Assembly: GCF_003691365.1 (NCBI RefSeq)
Contig: NZ_CP033087.1
Coordinates: 1,192,501 to 1,256,500, forward strand
Reading direction: 5' to 3'
Source: Commensalibacter melissae
Lineage (GTDB): Bacteria; Pseudomonadota; Alphaproteobacteria; Acetobacterales; Acetobacteraceae
DNA: 64,000 nucleotides
Numbering within the stretch: the first letter of the stretch is position 1; each line of letters opens with the position of its first letter. The notes under the pieces were generated by a model. That model saw nothing but the letters and a program-made list of their open reading frames with translations, searched no databases and was not told the origin of the DNA. Of this stretch, positions 1 to 9,018 are shown piece after piece. Both the position numbers and the translations under genes were made by a program.

Positions 1-149
1 TGATAAAAATATTCAATTTTCCATCCCTTATCGCTATTTCTTTTTTCCTTAATAAAGAATAATTATATTATTCTATCCTACTGTTTTTTATAGATTGTTA
101 TAAAATCAGTATAATATTATTTTTTTTCCGACCAAAGGCTTTTTGATTA

Positions 150-1475
150 ATGTCATCTTCTAAAACCGAACCTGAAACAAATTATCAAACCCTTTTACAA
201 ACGCATCCAGACTTTATTATTGATGAAAAGAAGGGGCTCTGTTTTGGTAAAGTTCCACTTCAATCTCTTACTGATCATTATGGTAGTCCTGTATGGGTAA
301 TCAATGCAGATATATTAACATCACGTTTTCAAAAACTTTCTAGAGCATTTCTGCAAAACAAAATGGACTTTTCTATTCATTATGCCGTGAAAGCAAATGA
401 TCATCTGGCCATACTTGATCTTTTGGCAAAAGAAGGAGCGGGAGTTGACATTGTCAGTCTGGGTGAATTAAGGAGAGCACTAAAAGTCAATATCAACCCA
501 CGAAAAATTTGTTTTTCAGGAGTGGGAAAAACAGAGGAAGAATTAAAAGCCGCCATTCAATTAGAAATAGGCCAAATCAATGTTGAGAGCCGTGAAGAGC
601 TTCATCTTATTTCTAAAATAGCAATGGATACAGGAAAAAAAGCCGCAATTTGTTTAAGAGTCAATCCTGATGTCGATGCCAGAACGCATCATAAAATTAC
701 TACAGGTTTGGCGGAAAACAAATTTGGTATCGCTTATGAGCAAGCTCTTCAGGTTTACAAAGAAGCAAGCCAACTGGATAATATTCTCCCATTGGGATTT
801 GATGTCCATATTGGTAGTCAGATTTCATCTGTAGAGCCCTATAAAAAAGCTTTTTTAAAAATGGGAAAACTTGTTAAACAAGCACGTAAAGAAGGATTAG
901 AGGTCTCTGTTCTAGACTGTGGAGGTGGTTTTGGCATTTCTTACTATGACGAAAAAGAGTCCGACCCATATGCTCTAGCTAATTTAATGCAAGAAATTTT
1001 CTCTTCCCTTAATATCCGTATTTGTATTGAACCTGGCCGCTGGCTGGTTGGTCCGGCAGGCATCCTGATCAGCAAAGTTATCAGAAGAAAAAACAATGGG
1101 CCAGAGGCAGCCCCTTTCATTATTCTTGATGCTGCCATGAACGACCTTTTGCGTCCAGCGATGTACGATGCGTGGCACGGTATCTTACCTATACAGGCTG
1201 AAATATATAAGCGTCCCTTGGAAAAACAGAATATTGACGGTCCAATATGCGAATCAAGTGATATTTTTGCTCGCCAACGGTTACTTCCCCAATTAAGGGA
1301 AAATGATGAAATTGCCATTCTGGATGCCGGTGCCTATGGACACGTCATGAGTTCCTCTTATAATGCCCGTCCCCAAGCTTTACAATTGATGATCAAGGAT
1401 AAAAGATTATTTGTTATCAAACCACGTCAAACATTTGAATCCTTATGGAATAATGAAACTATACCCAACGGATAA
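150..1475 (+). CDS. lysA: Diaminopimelate decarboxylase
   Basis: This enzyme catalyses the last step of lysine synthesis, PLP-dependent decarboxylation of meso-diaminopimelate in the cytoplasm. The 441-residue protein has the usual length. HYAVKAN near residue 78 carries the PLP-binding lysine (about K81). A Gly-rich stretch DCGGGFGISY and the phosphate-binding EPGRWLVG follow. The active-site loop reads CESSD near residue 367, where many homologues have CESGD. The gene stands alone on the plus strand, convergent with the iron genes downstream and separated from them by a hairpin terminator. The window also holds dapD and dapE, so several steps of the succinylase lysine route are present. Confidence 0.96.
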   Translation: MSSSKTEPETNYQTLLQTHPDFIIDEKKGLCFGKVPLQSLTDHYGSPVWVINADILTSRFQKLSRAFLQNKMDFSIHYAVKANDHLAILDLLAKEGAGVDIVSLGELRRALKVNINPRKICFSGVGKTEEELKAAIQLEIGQINVESREELHLISKIAMDTGKKAAICLRVNPDVDARTHHKITTGLAENKFGIAYEQALQVYKEASQLDNILPLGFDVHIGSQISSVEPYKKAFLKMGKLVKQARKEGLEVSVLDCGGGFGISYYDEKESDPYALANLMQEIFSSLNIRICIEPGRWLVGPAGILISKVIRRKNNGPEAAPFIILDAAMNDLLRPAMYDAWHGILPIQAEIYKRPLEKQNIDGPICESSDIFARQRLLPQLRENDEIAILDAGAYGHVMSSSYNARPQALQLMIKDKRLFVIKPRQTFESLWNNETIPNG

Positions 1476-1701
1476 TTGATTTATATTATACCGAACATGT
1501 AAGCACAGTCATTATGGCATTCAGATTGGTTTTCTTTTATTTATAAAGGTAAATAAATAATTATATACTTATTTAGTGGAATAAAGTTTAGTATGTTTTG
1601 ATTAAGATATGATAATCATCATATTATTCCATAAATTTTATTCATTCACCAGAATTAACAAATTTATTAAATATGTTTTTATTTCATTAGGTTTTAATCA
1701 A

Positions 1702-1730
1702 AAAAAGCACTTTATTTTTTAGTGCTTTTT
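1702..1730. terminator. Bidirectional terminator between lysA and piuC
   Basis: Inverted repeat aaaaagcact / agtgcttttt (10-bp arms, 9-nt loop) with A-runs before and T-runs after. It can therefore end transcription from lysA (+) and from the fiu-piuC unit (-), whose stop codons face each other here. Confidence 0.75.
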
Positions 1731-1746
1731 TAAAAATTATTTCAAT

Positions 1747-2433
1747 CTATAGCTCACACCATAATCGCATCAAATTATGATAAACATTTGTCAACTCTAA
1801 AATCTGAGGATCATTATCATCCATTCTGGTTCTTAACTTAATAATCGACATATCCAGATCAAATAAAACCCGCCTCTTGTCAGAATCTCGAATCATTGAC
1901 TGGGTCCAGAAAAAAGATGCCCAACGACTGCCACGCGTTATTTTGCTGACAGAATGCAAGCTGTAGGTTGGGTAAACAATCATGTCGCCAGCAGGGAGCT
2001 TGATTGATTGTGCACCACTTGGATCATGCATGATCAGCTCTCCACCATCATAATCCTCAGGATTATTTAAAAACAAAGTCGAGGATACATCCGTTCTTAT
2101 ACGCATATTGGCTTCATGAATTGGACGTAACGCATTATCCACATGATCGGGGAACTCCATGCCTTCATCATAACGGTTGAATAAAGGCGGGCAAACCCGA
2201 TAAGGAACAACTGCTGAATTGAAAATCGGATTACGTCCCAGAGCTTTCAATATAATTTCTCCCAATTCTTTACTTTCGGGTGATTTCTGGTCAATTTGTA
2301 TATTACGCTTGACCTGGGCAGATTGTTCACCTGCCGTAACCTTACCATCTACAAAAGGTGCCCGTTTATAAACAGACTGAACGTAAGCCAATTCTTCTTT
2401 ATTTAAAACTTGAGGAATATGAATGATCATCAA
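1747..2433 (-). CDS. piuC: PKHD-type Fe(II)/2-oxoglutarate hydroxylase PiuC
   Basis: A member of the PKHD/PiuC (YbiX) family of non-haem Fe(II)/2-oxoglutarate dioxygenases, 228 residues, the usual size. The iron ligands are visible as H97-x-D99 in FPDHVDN and H160 in YSLHSVS. R170 in TRGSRW suits 2-oxoglutarate binding. The double-strand beta-helix core spans roughly residues 75-180. The gene lies 23 bp downstream of a TonB-dependent siderophore receptor on the same strand, the partnership seen for PiuC with Fiu/PiuA receptors, so it is probably cotranscribed and Fur-controlled. The substrate is unknown for the family. A modifying role on a siderophore or the receptor is inference. Confidence 0.93.
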   Translation of the reverse strand: MMIIHIPQVLNKEELAYVQSVYKRAPFVDGKVTAGEQSAQVKRNIQIDQKSPESKELGEIILKALGRNPIFNSAVVPYRVCPPLFNRYDEGMEFPDHVDNALRPIHEANMRIRTDVSSTLFLNNPEDYDGGELIMHDPSGAQSIKLPAGDMIVYPTYSLHSVSKITRGSRWASFFWTQSMIRDSDKRRVLFDLDMSIIKLRTRMDDNDPQILELTNVYHNLMRLWCEL

Positions 2434-2456
2434 ACTAACCTGATTATATTTTGAAG

Positions 2457-4757
2457 TTATTCTAACATGTTCAAACTGAACATGAATGCTCTACCATTAG
2501 ATGGTGTCACACGATTACTGAATAAAGAGTCATAATTCAAACGGTTGGTCAGATTGTAAATATTGAACGACACTTTCCAATGATCGTCGAATTTATGAGA
2601 AAGCATGGCATCAATCGTTACATTTGATGGTACTTTTGCATTGTTTCTGTTATTCAAATAAACTGGTCCACGCCATGTTACACCTCCACCAATCAACAAA
2701 TTGTATGGTGTATTGGGCATTATATTATACGTTGTCCATAAATTTCCCTGATGAGAGGGAACATAGAACATGCGATTTCCCTTGATATTTGGCGTTAAAG
2801 AACCTGTAACTTTACTATGATATGCAGCAAAGGCACCATAGACGCTCCAATTATTCGTGATATTACCGGATATACCCAATTCAATCCCCTGATTGTAACC
2901 TTTGTCACCCGTACTTGTCACCGCTCCTGACAATGGATCACTAACCATCTGGTTGCTTTTTTCAAGATGGAACAAAGATGCTGTCAGTCCCAGTCGCTGA
3001 TTCAAAAGGCTCCATTTTCCACCCAGTTCATATAAATGGCTTTTTTCCGGTTTCATTCCGTTTTGACCATCCTTCATCGGTGCATACGAATTCGTCAAAT
3101 ACATACCCAATGGCGTTGTAGAGGATGACCATGTGAAATAGTAAGCCTGATTTTCATCTGGATTGAATAGCAAACTTACTGTCGGGTTGAACACATTATC
3201 GTTCGTTGACATACGGTGCGTTGTAAAGGATTTGCCCCCTTGGGTATTATAAAACGCTTCCCAGTTGTCATAACGGAAACCACCCTTAATTGACCAAGCT
3301 TTGGTGAACCATATCTGGTCATACAAGAAAACACCAACATCACGGGAATGTCCATATCTACGGGATGGATCCCCTACTTTACTGTTGGGATCACCAGGCA
3401 TGATATGTATTGGATAATCAATCGCATCCGTTGGATGAACAAGATTGTTGTTTGGCAGGGATGCGGAAAATTGTCCGTAATGACGGCTTTCATGAGCATA
3501 GGCAATATCAACACCAGCCGTTAATTGATGTTTGATAAAACTTGTATTGAAATTGGCAATAGTTGATAAAACATTTTGGAACGACCAGGTGCTCTGTTCA
3601 TATGGACTTGGACCTGCCGTTTGAATAATAGCGTCCTGAGGACGACCATCAAAATATGGGTCACTACAATCTGTTGGCGTACATTTAGGTCGTGTAACAG
3701 AAAACTGACGTTGATAATTACCATATCGAGTATCGTTATGGATAACAATATCAGGAGTGATGTTATAGGTTAAACGTCCCGTAACCTGGTTATCCTGGGT
3801 TTGGTCCTTATCCATTTTGTTACCATACCAATTTCCCCTTCTTATTCCATATTCGGTCGCAGGTCTACCAATTGTATGACCAGGTTTTGTAATTACAGGA
3901 ACACCGTAATCGGGAATGCGATCATCCTGTTGATGTACAAATTGCAAAACATAACTTAAATCTGTTCCCAGACCAAAAGCTATGGATGGCGCCAGACCCC
4001 AACGATGGGAATATAAATTATCTCTTCCCACAACATTATTGCTGTTGGCCATACCCTCCATGCGAACAGCAATATTATCATTAATCTGCTTGTTCAAATC
4101 AAAAGTGCCACGGTAATAATCCCCGTTTCCACCAGTAAATTCCGCTTTATATTGATCTTTCAATATTGGTTTTTTTGTTACAACATTAATGGCACCACCC
4201 GTAGTTCCATTCCCAAATACAGATGAAGATGGACCCTTAATAACCACCACATTTTCATAATTGAAACTGTCACGGCTATAGACACCGAAATCTCTCAGGC
4301 CATCTTCATAAATATCATTCTGGGCCTGAAAACCGCGGATGAGAAACTGATTTCCGGACATGCCGCCACGTCCCTCCCCAACGGAAGAGGTTACCCCCGG
4401 TACATTTTTTAATGCTTCATCAAGAGATTTGACATTTTGCTCTTCCATAATTTTGGCCGGAACAAGATTGATATTCTGAGGGGTATGCATGATATCCTGT
4501 GGCATCAAACTGACACCTGTATTCTGCGTCAGAATATTATCATTCTTTTTTCCACGAACAAGAATATGCTCATTCGTTGTTGACTGGTTATCTGTTGTTT
4601 GATCTTTTGTTATTTGTTGATTTACTTTATTTGCTGATGATGCAACAGCATTGTTCGATTTTTCTGCATTTGCAGATTTGGTGATAGCAGTATTCCCTAA
4701 TAATCCGACCATTACTGCCAATGATACTGGTTGAAGCGTCCTTTTTATTCCTGACAA
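2457..4757 (-). CDS. fiu: TonB-dependent catecholate siderophore receptor (Fiu/PiuA-like)
   Basis: An outer-membrane beta-barrel receptor that imports ferric catecholate siderophores using TonB energy. It has 766 residues. A signal peptide occupies roughly residues 1-31 and ends near SANA. A plug domain spans about 75-200 (VPGVTSSVGEGRGGMSGN, IKGPSSSVFGNGTTGGAINV), and a C-terminal barrel ends in the aromatic-containing FSLNMLE. The start codon is TTG at 4757-4755, preceded by a GGATGGA ribosome-binding stretch. No upstream in-frame ATG was seen. PiuC follows directly. Two Fur-box-like sequences lie just upstream, indicating iron repression. The Fiu/PiuA subtype rests on the PiuC neighbour, so the exact ligand is inferred. 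Confidence 0.92.
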   Translation of the reverse strand: MSGIKRTLQPVSLAVMVGLLGNTAITKSANAEKSNNAVASSANKVNQQITKDQTTDNQSTTNEHILVRGKKNDNILTQNTGVSLMPQDIMHTPQNINLVPAKIMEEQNVKSLDEALKNVPGVTSSVGEGRGGMSGNQFLIRGFQAQNDIYEDGLRDFGVYSRDSFNYENVVVIKGPSSSVFGNGTTGGAINVVTKKPILKDQYKAEFTGGNGDYYRGTFDLNKQINDNIAVRMEGMANSNNVVGRDNLYSHRWGLAPSIAFGLGTDLSYVLQFVHQQDDRIPDYGVPVITKPGHTIGRPATEYGIRRGNWYGNKMDKDQTQDNQVTGRLTYNITPDIVIHNDTRYGNYQRQFSVTRPKCTPTDCSDPYFDGRPQDAIIQTAGPSPYEQSTWSFQNVLSTIANFNTSFIKHQLTAGVDIAYAHESRHYGQFSASLPNNNLVHPTDAIDYPIHIMPGDPNSKVGDPSRRYGHSRDVGVFLYDQIWFTKAWSIKGGFRYDNWEAFYNTQGGKSFTTHRMSTNDNVFNPTVSLLFNPDENQAYYFTWSSSTTPLGMYLTNSYAPMKDGQNGMKPEKSHLYELGGKWSLLNQRLGLTASLFHLEKSNQMVSDPLSGAVTSTGDKGYNQGIELGISGNITNNWSVYGAFAAYHSKVTGSLTPNIKGNRMFYVPSHQGNLWTTYNIMPNTPYNLLIGGGVTWRGPVYLNNRNNAKVPSNVTIDAMLSHKFDDHWKVSFNIYNLTNRLNYDSLFSNRVTPSNGRAFMFSLNMLE

Positions 4758-4783
4758 TTTAAAAATCCATCCAATAAAATACT

Positions 4784-4802
4784 GATAATGATAATTAATA
4801 AC
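4784..4802 (+). promoter_or_regulatory. Fur box 1 upstream of fiu
   Basis: GATAATGATAATTAATAAC matches the 19-bp Fur consensus (GATAATGATAATCATTATC) at 16 of 19 positions. It starts 26 bp upstream of the TTG start of the receptor gene, between it and a second site. Expected role: iron-dependent repression of fiu-piuC. Confidence 0.75.
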
Positions 4803-4806
4803 ATGA

Positions 4807-4825
4807 GATATTGAGAATCATTATC
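4807..4825 (-). promoter_or_regulatory. Fur box 2 upstream of fiu
   Basis: Read on the minus strand, GATAATGATTCTCAATATC matches the Fur consensus at 16 of 19 positions. It begins 5 bp beyond box 1, so the two form a tandem operator over the probable fiu promoter. The nearest plus-strand gene starts more than 200 bp away, so fiu-piuC is the likely target. Confidence 0.72.
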
Positions 4826-5039
4826 AGTATACAGATACAATTGCAACTGGCGGAAATCAAATAAATCATGATGGTTTGCAAATGAATAAATGGACAACAA
4901 ATATTGTAAAATTGTTTTTTACATATTTTTAAAGAGTTATAATAAATTTCATCCGTTTGAGATTGACTGAATTTTAATTCAAATTTTCAAAATATGTGAT
5001 AATAATACAATAGGTATAAAAAATAAATGTTTTATAAAT

Positions 5040-5456
5040 ATGACAAATTATTGGTTAATTAAATCGGAACCTTCTGCTTTTTCATGGCAGGAACAATTGA
5101 GAAACAAAATCGAACCCTGGACAGGGGTGAGAAATCATCAGGCGAAAAAAAATCTACAATTAATGAAAAAAAATGATCTGGCTTTTTTCTACCATTCCAA
5201 TGAAGGTAAGGAAATTGTTGGTATTGTAAGAATTGATAAAGAGGCCTATCCCGATCCGACCGATACAGAACACAGATGGTTTTGTGTGGATGTAGAGACA
5301 ATATGTTCGGTACCTGTACCCATTACCCTAAAAAAAATCAAATCCTTTCCTGAACTGGAAGATATAGCACTTATTAAACAATCCAGATTGTCAGTAATGC
5401 CAATCAGTTCAGAACATTGGAAAATTTTATGTGATCTTGGAAATGTGAAATTATAA
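5040..5456 (+). CDS. EVE domain-containing protein
   Basis: A 138-residue protein that is essentially one EVE domain (COG2947, related to PUA/YTH folds that bind modified bases). The start NYWLIKSEPSAFSWQEQ and the segment WTGVRNHQAKKNLQLMKKNDLAFFYHSN, followed by GIVRI, match the family signature closely. It lies divergent from the iron receptor and 48 bp before an RNase D-like gene. Family members are implicated in recognising modified nucleic acid bases. A specific role here cannot be read from sequence. The length is normal for the stand-alone family. Confidence 0.9.
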   Translation: MTNYWLIKSEPSAFSWQEQLRNKIEPWTGVRNHQAKKNLQLMKKNDLAFFYHSNEGKEIVGIVRIDKEAYPDPTDTEHRWFCVDVETICSVPVPITLKKIKSFPELEDIALIKQSRLSVMPISSEHWKILCDLGNVKL

Positions 5457-5504
5457 GTCAATTCATTTTTTCTTGCTAAAATTTAATAAACACTTGGACA
5501 AATT

Positions 5505-6167
5505 ATGAAAAATAACAATAAACAAATTCTCGATCATATTCATCTTTACCAGCATGATATACCTTCCGGACTAGATCTTGGAAAAATAGTCGCAATTGAC
5601 ACTGAGACCATGGGATTAAATTATGATCGAGACCGGCTTTGTTTGATTCAGTTAAGCAAAGGGGATGGACAGGTTCATATTGTCCAGTTTGTACCCGAAC
5701 GGCTTGGTGGTAAAGGGTTCAATTCCTGCCCCAATCTAAAAAAATTACTTACTGATCACTCCATTGCAAAATTAATGCACTTTGCCCGATTTGATGTCGG
5801 GATATTACAAAAAACCTTTCAAATAAGTATGAAATCCGTAATTTGTACAAAAATTGCAGCTAAATTGGTCAGAACTTTTACGGATAAACACGGACTGGCT
5901 GTTCTATGCAGAGAATTACTTGATATTGAATTAAGTAAACAGCAACAAACTTCAGATTGGGGTTCACCAACCCTGAGCATTGAACAATTGACCTATGCAG
6001 CTGCAGATGTTCTTTATCTTCATCAATTGTGGGAAATCTTGGAAGTTTTATTAATCAGGGAAAACCGTTTGGAAATTGCAGAAGCCTGTTTTTCATTTTT
6101 ACCAACAAGAGCCACCCTGGATCAGCTCGGATATCTAGATCCTGATATATTCGATCATCGCGGTTAA
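5505..6167 (+). CDS. Short RNase D-like 3'-5' exoribonuclease
   Basis: A DEDDy-type 3'-5' exonuclease of 220 residues. The catalytic acidic residues are visible: D32 and E34 in AIDTETMGL, D97 in HFARFDVGIL, and Y164/D168 in LTYAAADVLYL. It lacks the C-terminal HRDC domains of long RNase D, so it belongs to the short single-domain form common in alphaproteobacteria. Expected role: trimming of tRNA or other structured RNA 3' ends. It sits immediately before kdsD and the lpt genes, an order seen in related alphaproteobacteria. A weak hairpin follows it. Confidence 0.9.
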   Translation: MKNNNKQILDHIHLYQHDIPSGLDLGKIVAIDTETMGLNYDRDRLCLIQLSKGDGQVHIVQFVPERLGGKGFNSCPNLKKLLTDHSIAKLMHFARFDVGILQKTFQISMKSVICTKIAAKLVRTFTDKHGLAVLCRELLDIELSKQQQTSDWGSPTLSIEQLTYAAADVLYLHQLWEILEVLLIRENRLEIAEACFSFLPTRATLDQLGYLDPDIFDHRG

Positions 6168-6176
6168 GAATTTAAC

Positions 6177-6198
6177 AGTTTCATTTCATTTTGAAACT
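6177..6198 (+). terminator. Possible weak terminator after the RNase D-like gene
   Basis: AGTTTCA and TGAAACT form a 7-bp stem with an 8-nt loop, but only an alternating AT stretch follows, not a clean T-run. It could attenuate rather than end transcription into kdsD. Confidence 0.3.
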
Positions 6199-6255
6199 CT
6201 ATATATATTATTATATCTGTTTTAATAATAATTAAATTTAATCAAGTGCATTGAA

Positions 6256-7248
6256 ATGACCAAAATTGCCTCATCAGAGATTGATACAGCTCTTGAAGCT
6301 CTATCTATAGAATCTAATGGCATCCTGGATTTGATTGATGCACTTCGAGACAAAACCGAACTTACTCAATCTTTCTTGGAAACCGCCAATCTCATATCTG
6401 AAATTAATGGTCGGGTGGTATTAACCGGAATTGGCAAATCTGGGCATATTGCAAAAAAAATTCAATCAACACTAGCCTCCACTGGTACACCATCTCTCTT
6501 TGTTCATCCTTCTGAGGCTTCCCATGGAGATCTGGGAATGATTCAAAAAGATGACATCATTCTGGCTGTATCCGCTTCTGGTGAAACCCAGGAATTATTC
6601 AATATAATTATTCATGCAAAACGATTCAGCATCCCATTGATTAGCATAACAACCAATCCACAATCGACTTTGGCAAAAAATTCCAGCATAATTCTCTCAC
6701 TTCCCCATTCAAGGGAGGCATGCCCACTGGGTTTGGCACCAACGACCAGCACGTTAATGCAACTGGCAATAGGCGATGCCCTGGCAATAACATTATTGAA
6801 AATGAGGCACTTCACCGCATCAGATTTCGGTATTTATCATCCCGGTGGTAGATTGGGCAGCAGACTTAAGATTGTTGAAGATTTAATGCACACAGACAAG
6901 GATATCCCCTTGGGGCATTCAAGGATGCCTATCACCGATGCAATCATGGAAATGACTCAAAAAGCCCTGGGTTGCATTGGCATTATTTCTGAAAATGGGA
7001 GGCTGATCGGGCTGATAACAGATGGCGATCTAAGGCGAGCATTCAACAAGGATATAAGAAAATTGACAACTCAAGAAATCATGAATCCCTCGCCTCTTAC
7101 CATTAAATCCGATATGCTGGCTGCTGAAGCGCTGAAACTCATGAATAATGATAATCATCCCATTACCTGTTTATTTGTCGTGGATTCCAGAAATCATCCA
7201 ATAGGGGTTTTGCACATTCATGATCTTTTACGAGCGGGCATTGCATGA
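6256..7248 (+). CDS. kdsD: Arabinose-5-phosphate isomerase (KpsF/GutQ family)
   Basis: Interconverts ribulose-5-phosphate and arabinose-5-phosphate, the first step towards Kdo for the LPS inner core. The 330-residue protein has an N-terminal SIS domain (about 40-175, with GIGKSGHIAKKI at 58-69 and the SEASHGDLGM signature). Two CBS domains follow (about 205-330). The length is canonical. Its stop overlaps the lptC start (ATGA), so it is translationally coupled to LPS transport genes, which fits Kdo supply. Confidence 0.95.
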   Translation: MTKIASSEIDTALEALSIESNGILDLIDALRDKTELTQSFLETANLISEINGRVVLTGIGKSGHIAKKIQSTLASTGTPSLFVHPSEASHGDLGMIQKDDIILAVSASGETQELFNIIIHAKRFSIPLISITTNPQSTLAKNSSIILSLPHSREACPLGLAPTTSTLMQLAIGDALAITLLKMRHFTASDFGIYHPGGRLGSRLKIVEDLMHTDKDIPLGHSRMPITDAIMEMTQKALGCIGIISENGRLIGLITDGDLRRAFNKDIRKLTTQEIMNPSPLTIKSDMLAAEALKLMNNDNHPITCLFVVDSRNHPIGVLHIHDLLRAGIA

Positions 7249-8018
7249 ATATGTCAACAAACAGTCAACCGAATGAAGAATCTAGTTCAAAAAACAAAAT
7301 TGAAAGAACCGATTTTCAGGACAAGGAAAAATATTTAAGTCATAGATCACAAAATATCATTGAAAGACGGCATATTCCTAAACCCGCAGAAATGGAACGC
7401 CGGAACACCATTATGAAGTGGGTTAAATGGGGCCTACCAATTACAGCCCTTGTTTTGTTAAGTTCCATTGCTGTCTGGCCGGAGATTGATCGGGCTTTGC
7501 ATACCAACAAGGAAGTGATGAAACAGCTTTCCCGTATCAAGATTGAAAGTGGAACCATGATTGACGCTACTTTTCATGGCTTGGATACACATAATCGACC
7601 CTATACCATAACATCTGAAAAAGTTGTTCAGAAATCTAACAATAGCAATCTTATCCATCTAGGCAATCCAAAAGCTGATATTTTATTGCAGGACAATGTT
7701 TGGATGATGGTCACGGCGGACAAGGGAAATTATACACAGCATGAACAGGATTTAGGATTGATAAAACATGTTGTTTTATACCGAAATGATGGAGTTTTCA
7801 TGTATAGCGATATGGCAGACGTTGCTTTAAAGTCCTCTGTTGTGACTGGCAACAACTGGATTCATGCTGAAGGACCCTTTGGCATCTTGGATGCCCAAAC
7901 CTATTTCCTTGACTTGCATGCCGGAATTGCTCAATTTAAGGGACCAGGCCGATTGGTCTTGAATGATGATAAAAAAAATAATTCCTCCAATCCTACTCAA
8001 GCTAAATCATCGGAATAA
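7245..8018 (+). CDS. lptC: LPS export ABC transporter periplasmic protein LptC
   Basis: LptC links the inner-membrane LptBFG transporter to the periplasmic LptA bridge. The 257-residue protein has a basic, polar N-terminal cytoplasmic stretch of about 60 residues and one membrane anchor around residues 65-83 (GLPITALVLLSSIAVWP). A beta-jellyroll with G.D...RPYTITSEKV and TADKGNYTQHEQDLGL follows. It is longer than the E. coli protein because of the N-terminal extension, as is usual in alphaproteobacteria. The start overlaps kdsD by 4 bp and lptA starts 2 bp after its stop. Confidence 0.9.
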   Translation: MNMSTNSQPNEESSSKNKIERTDFQDKEKYLSHRSQNIIERRHIPKPAEMERRNTIMKWVKWGLPITALVLLSSIAVWPEIDRALHTNKEVMKQLSRIKIESGTMIDATFHGLDTHNRPYTITSEKVVQKSNNSNLIHLGNPKADILLQDNVWMMVTADKGNYTQHEQDLGLIKHVVLYRNDGVFMYSDMADVALKSSVVTGNNWIHAEGPFGILDAQTYFLDLHAGIAQFKGPGRLVLNDDKKNNSSNPTQAKSSE

Positions 8019-8020
8019 AA

Positions 8021-8986
8021 TTGATGAATAAACGCAATTTATTACCTTTTGCCATTTCAAGTATCTTTTATAGTTTTTTCAACATCCATACTGTCCATGG
8101 TCAAAGTATAGATCTATCACATGGTGGACAGATTACGGTTACAGCTCTTGGAGGATTTGACTGGGATCAAAACGCCAAAAAAGTGACCGCCTATAATCAA
8201 GCCAAGGCAGTTCGTGAAAATGTAACGGTCACAGCAGACAGACTTATCGCCTATTATCGAAAAAAAGCTGGCGATACAGAATCAAAGTCCTCCCAAAACC
8301 CCAATCCTCAACAAAAAAGCGGTGATATAACTCAAAGCGATTCAGGTTCAAATGAAATATATCGTCTGTACGCTTATGGTCATGTTCATATTTATACGAA
8401 TACCGATCAGGCCTGGGGAGATAAAGCAGTTTATGATATTGATCAGGCAACCCTGGTTTTAACGGGTAAACATATGAAATTAACCACCCCTCAAAATGTC
8501 ATGACCGCAAAAGATGCCATGGAATATCACTCCCAAACCAGAATGTCAGTTGGTCGGGGTGATGCAACCGTAATTAATATCAAGGATGGTCGACAAATCA
8601 ATGCGGATGTACTGGTTGGCTATAGCAGCCCTGATGATCAAAAAAAACCTGAACAAAAAAATAACGTGACTGACAGTAAGAAATCTGATGACCTTACCAA
8701 ATCCGGAAAGTTGGAAAAAGTCAACGCATTTGGTAACGTTGTCGTGCGAACCCAATCTGAAACTGTTCGTGGAGACCGCGGTGTTTATGTTCCCAATACA
8801 GGAATCGCCCGCATCGTGGGCAATGTTCATATCACAAGAGGCCAAAACCAGCTAAATGGTCATGCTGCCATTATCAACATGCATACCGGTATTGCTCACA
8901 TGACAGAAATGCCTGGTCAAAGAGTCCAGGGACTGGTCGTTCCAAACCAAGCAAATCAAAATAATCAACCAAGCGATAAAAAATAG
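8021..8986 (+). CDS. lptA: LPS transport periplasmic protein LptA (OstA family)
   Basis: Periplasmic bridge protein carrying LPS from LptC to the outer-membrane LptD/E complex. The 321-residue protein has an N-terminal signal sequence ending near VHGQS. Its OstA/LptA beta-jellyroll contains ITVTALGGFDWDQNAKKVTAYNQAKAVRENVTVTADRL and GNVHITRGQNQLNGHAAIINMHTG. It is well over the size of E. coli LptA because of two low-complexity Lys/Ser/Gln/Asp-rich insertions near residues 85-110 and 205-230. It lies between lptC and lptB. Confidence 0.9.
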   Translation: MMNKRNLLPFAISSIFYSFFNIHTVHGQSIDLSHGGQITVTALGGFDWDQNAKKVTAYNQAKAVRENVTVTADRLIAYYRKKAGDTESKSSQNPNPQQKSGDITQSDSGSNEIYRLYAYGHVHIYTNTDQAWGDKAVYDIDQATLVLTGKHMKLTTPQNVMTAKDAMEYHSQTRMSVGRGDATVINIKDGRQINADVLVGYSSPDDQKKPEQKNNVTDSKKSDDLTKSGKLEKVNAFGNVVVRTQSETVRGDRGVYVPNTGIARIVGNVHITRGQNQLNGHAAIINMHTGIAHMTEMPGQRVQGLVVPNQANQNNQPSDKK

Positions 8987-9018
8987 TTTTTAATTTTTAT
9001 AAGTGAGTTTCAAATTCC

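Noticed and set aside
56-74. AGAATAAT-tat-ATTATTCT hairpin upstream of lysA
   Set aside because: An all-AT 8-bp stem with no proper U-run. It may be the terminator of a gene outside the window, but it cannot be supported here.
944-1318. Antisense open frame within lysA, and many similar frames opposite other genes
   Set aside because: They are mirror frames of strongly conserved coding sequence and show no domain, ribosome-binding site or independent context.
1605-1630. Imperfect palindrome GATATGATAATCATCATAT between lysA and piuC
   Set aside because: It lies between two convergent gene ends where no promoter is expected, and the match to the Fur consensus is poor.
7147-7160. GATAATCAT-like Fur half-site inside kdsD
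   Set aside because: It lies within coding sequence for Asn/Asp/His codons, far from any promoter, so it is a composition effect.
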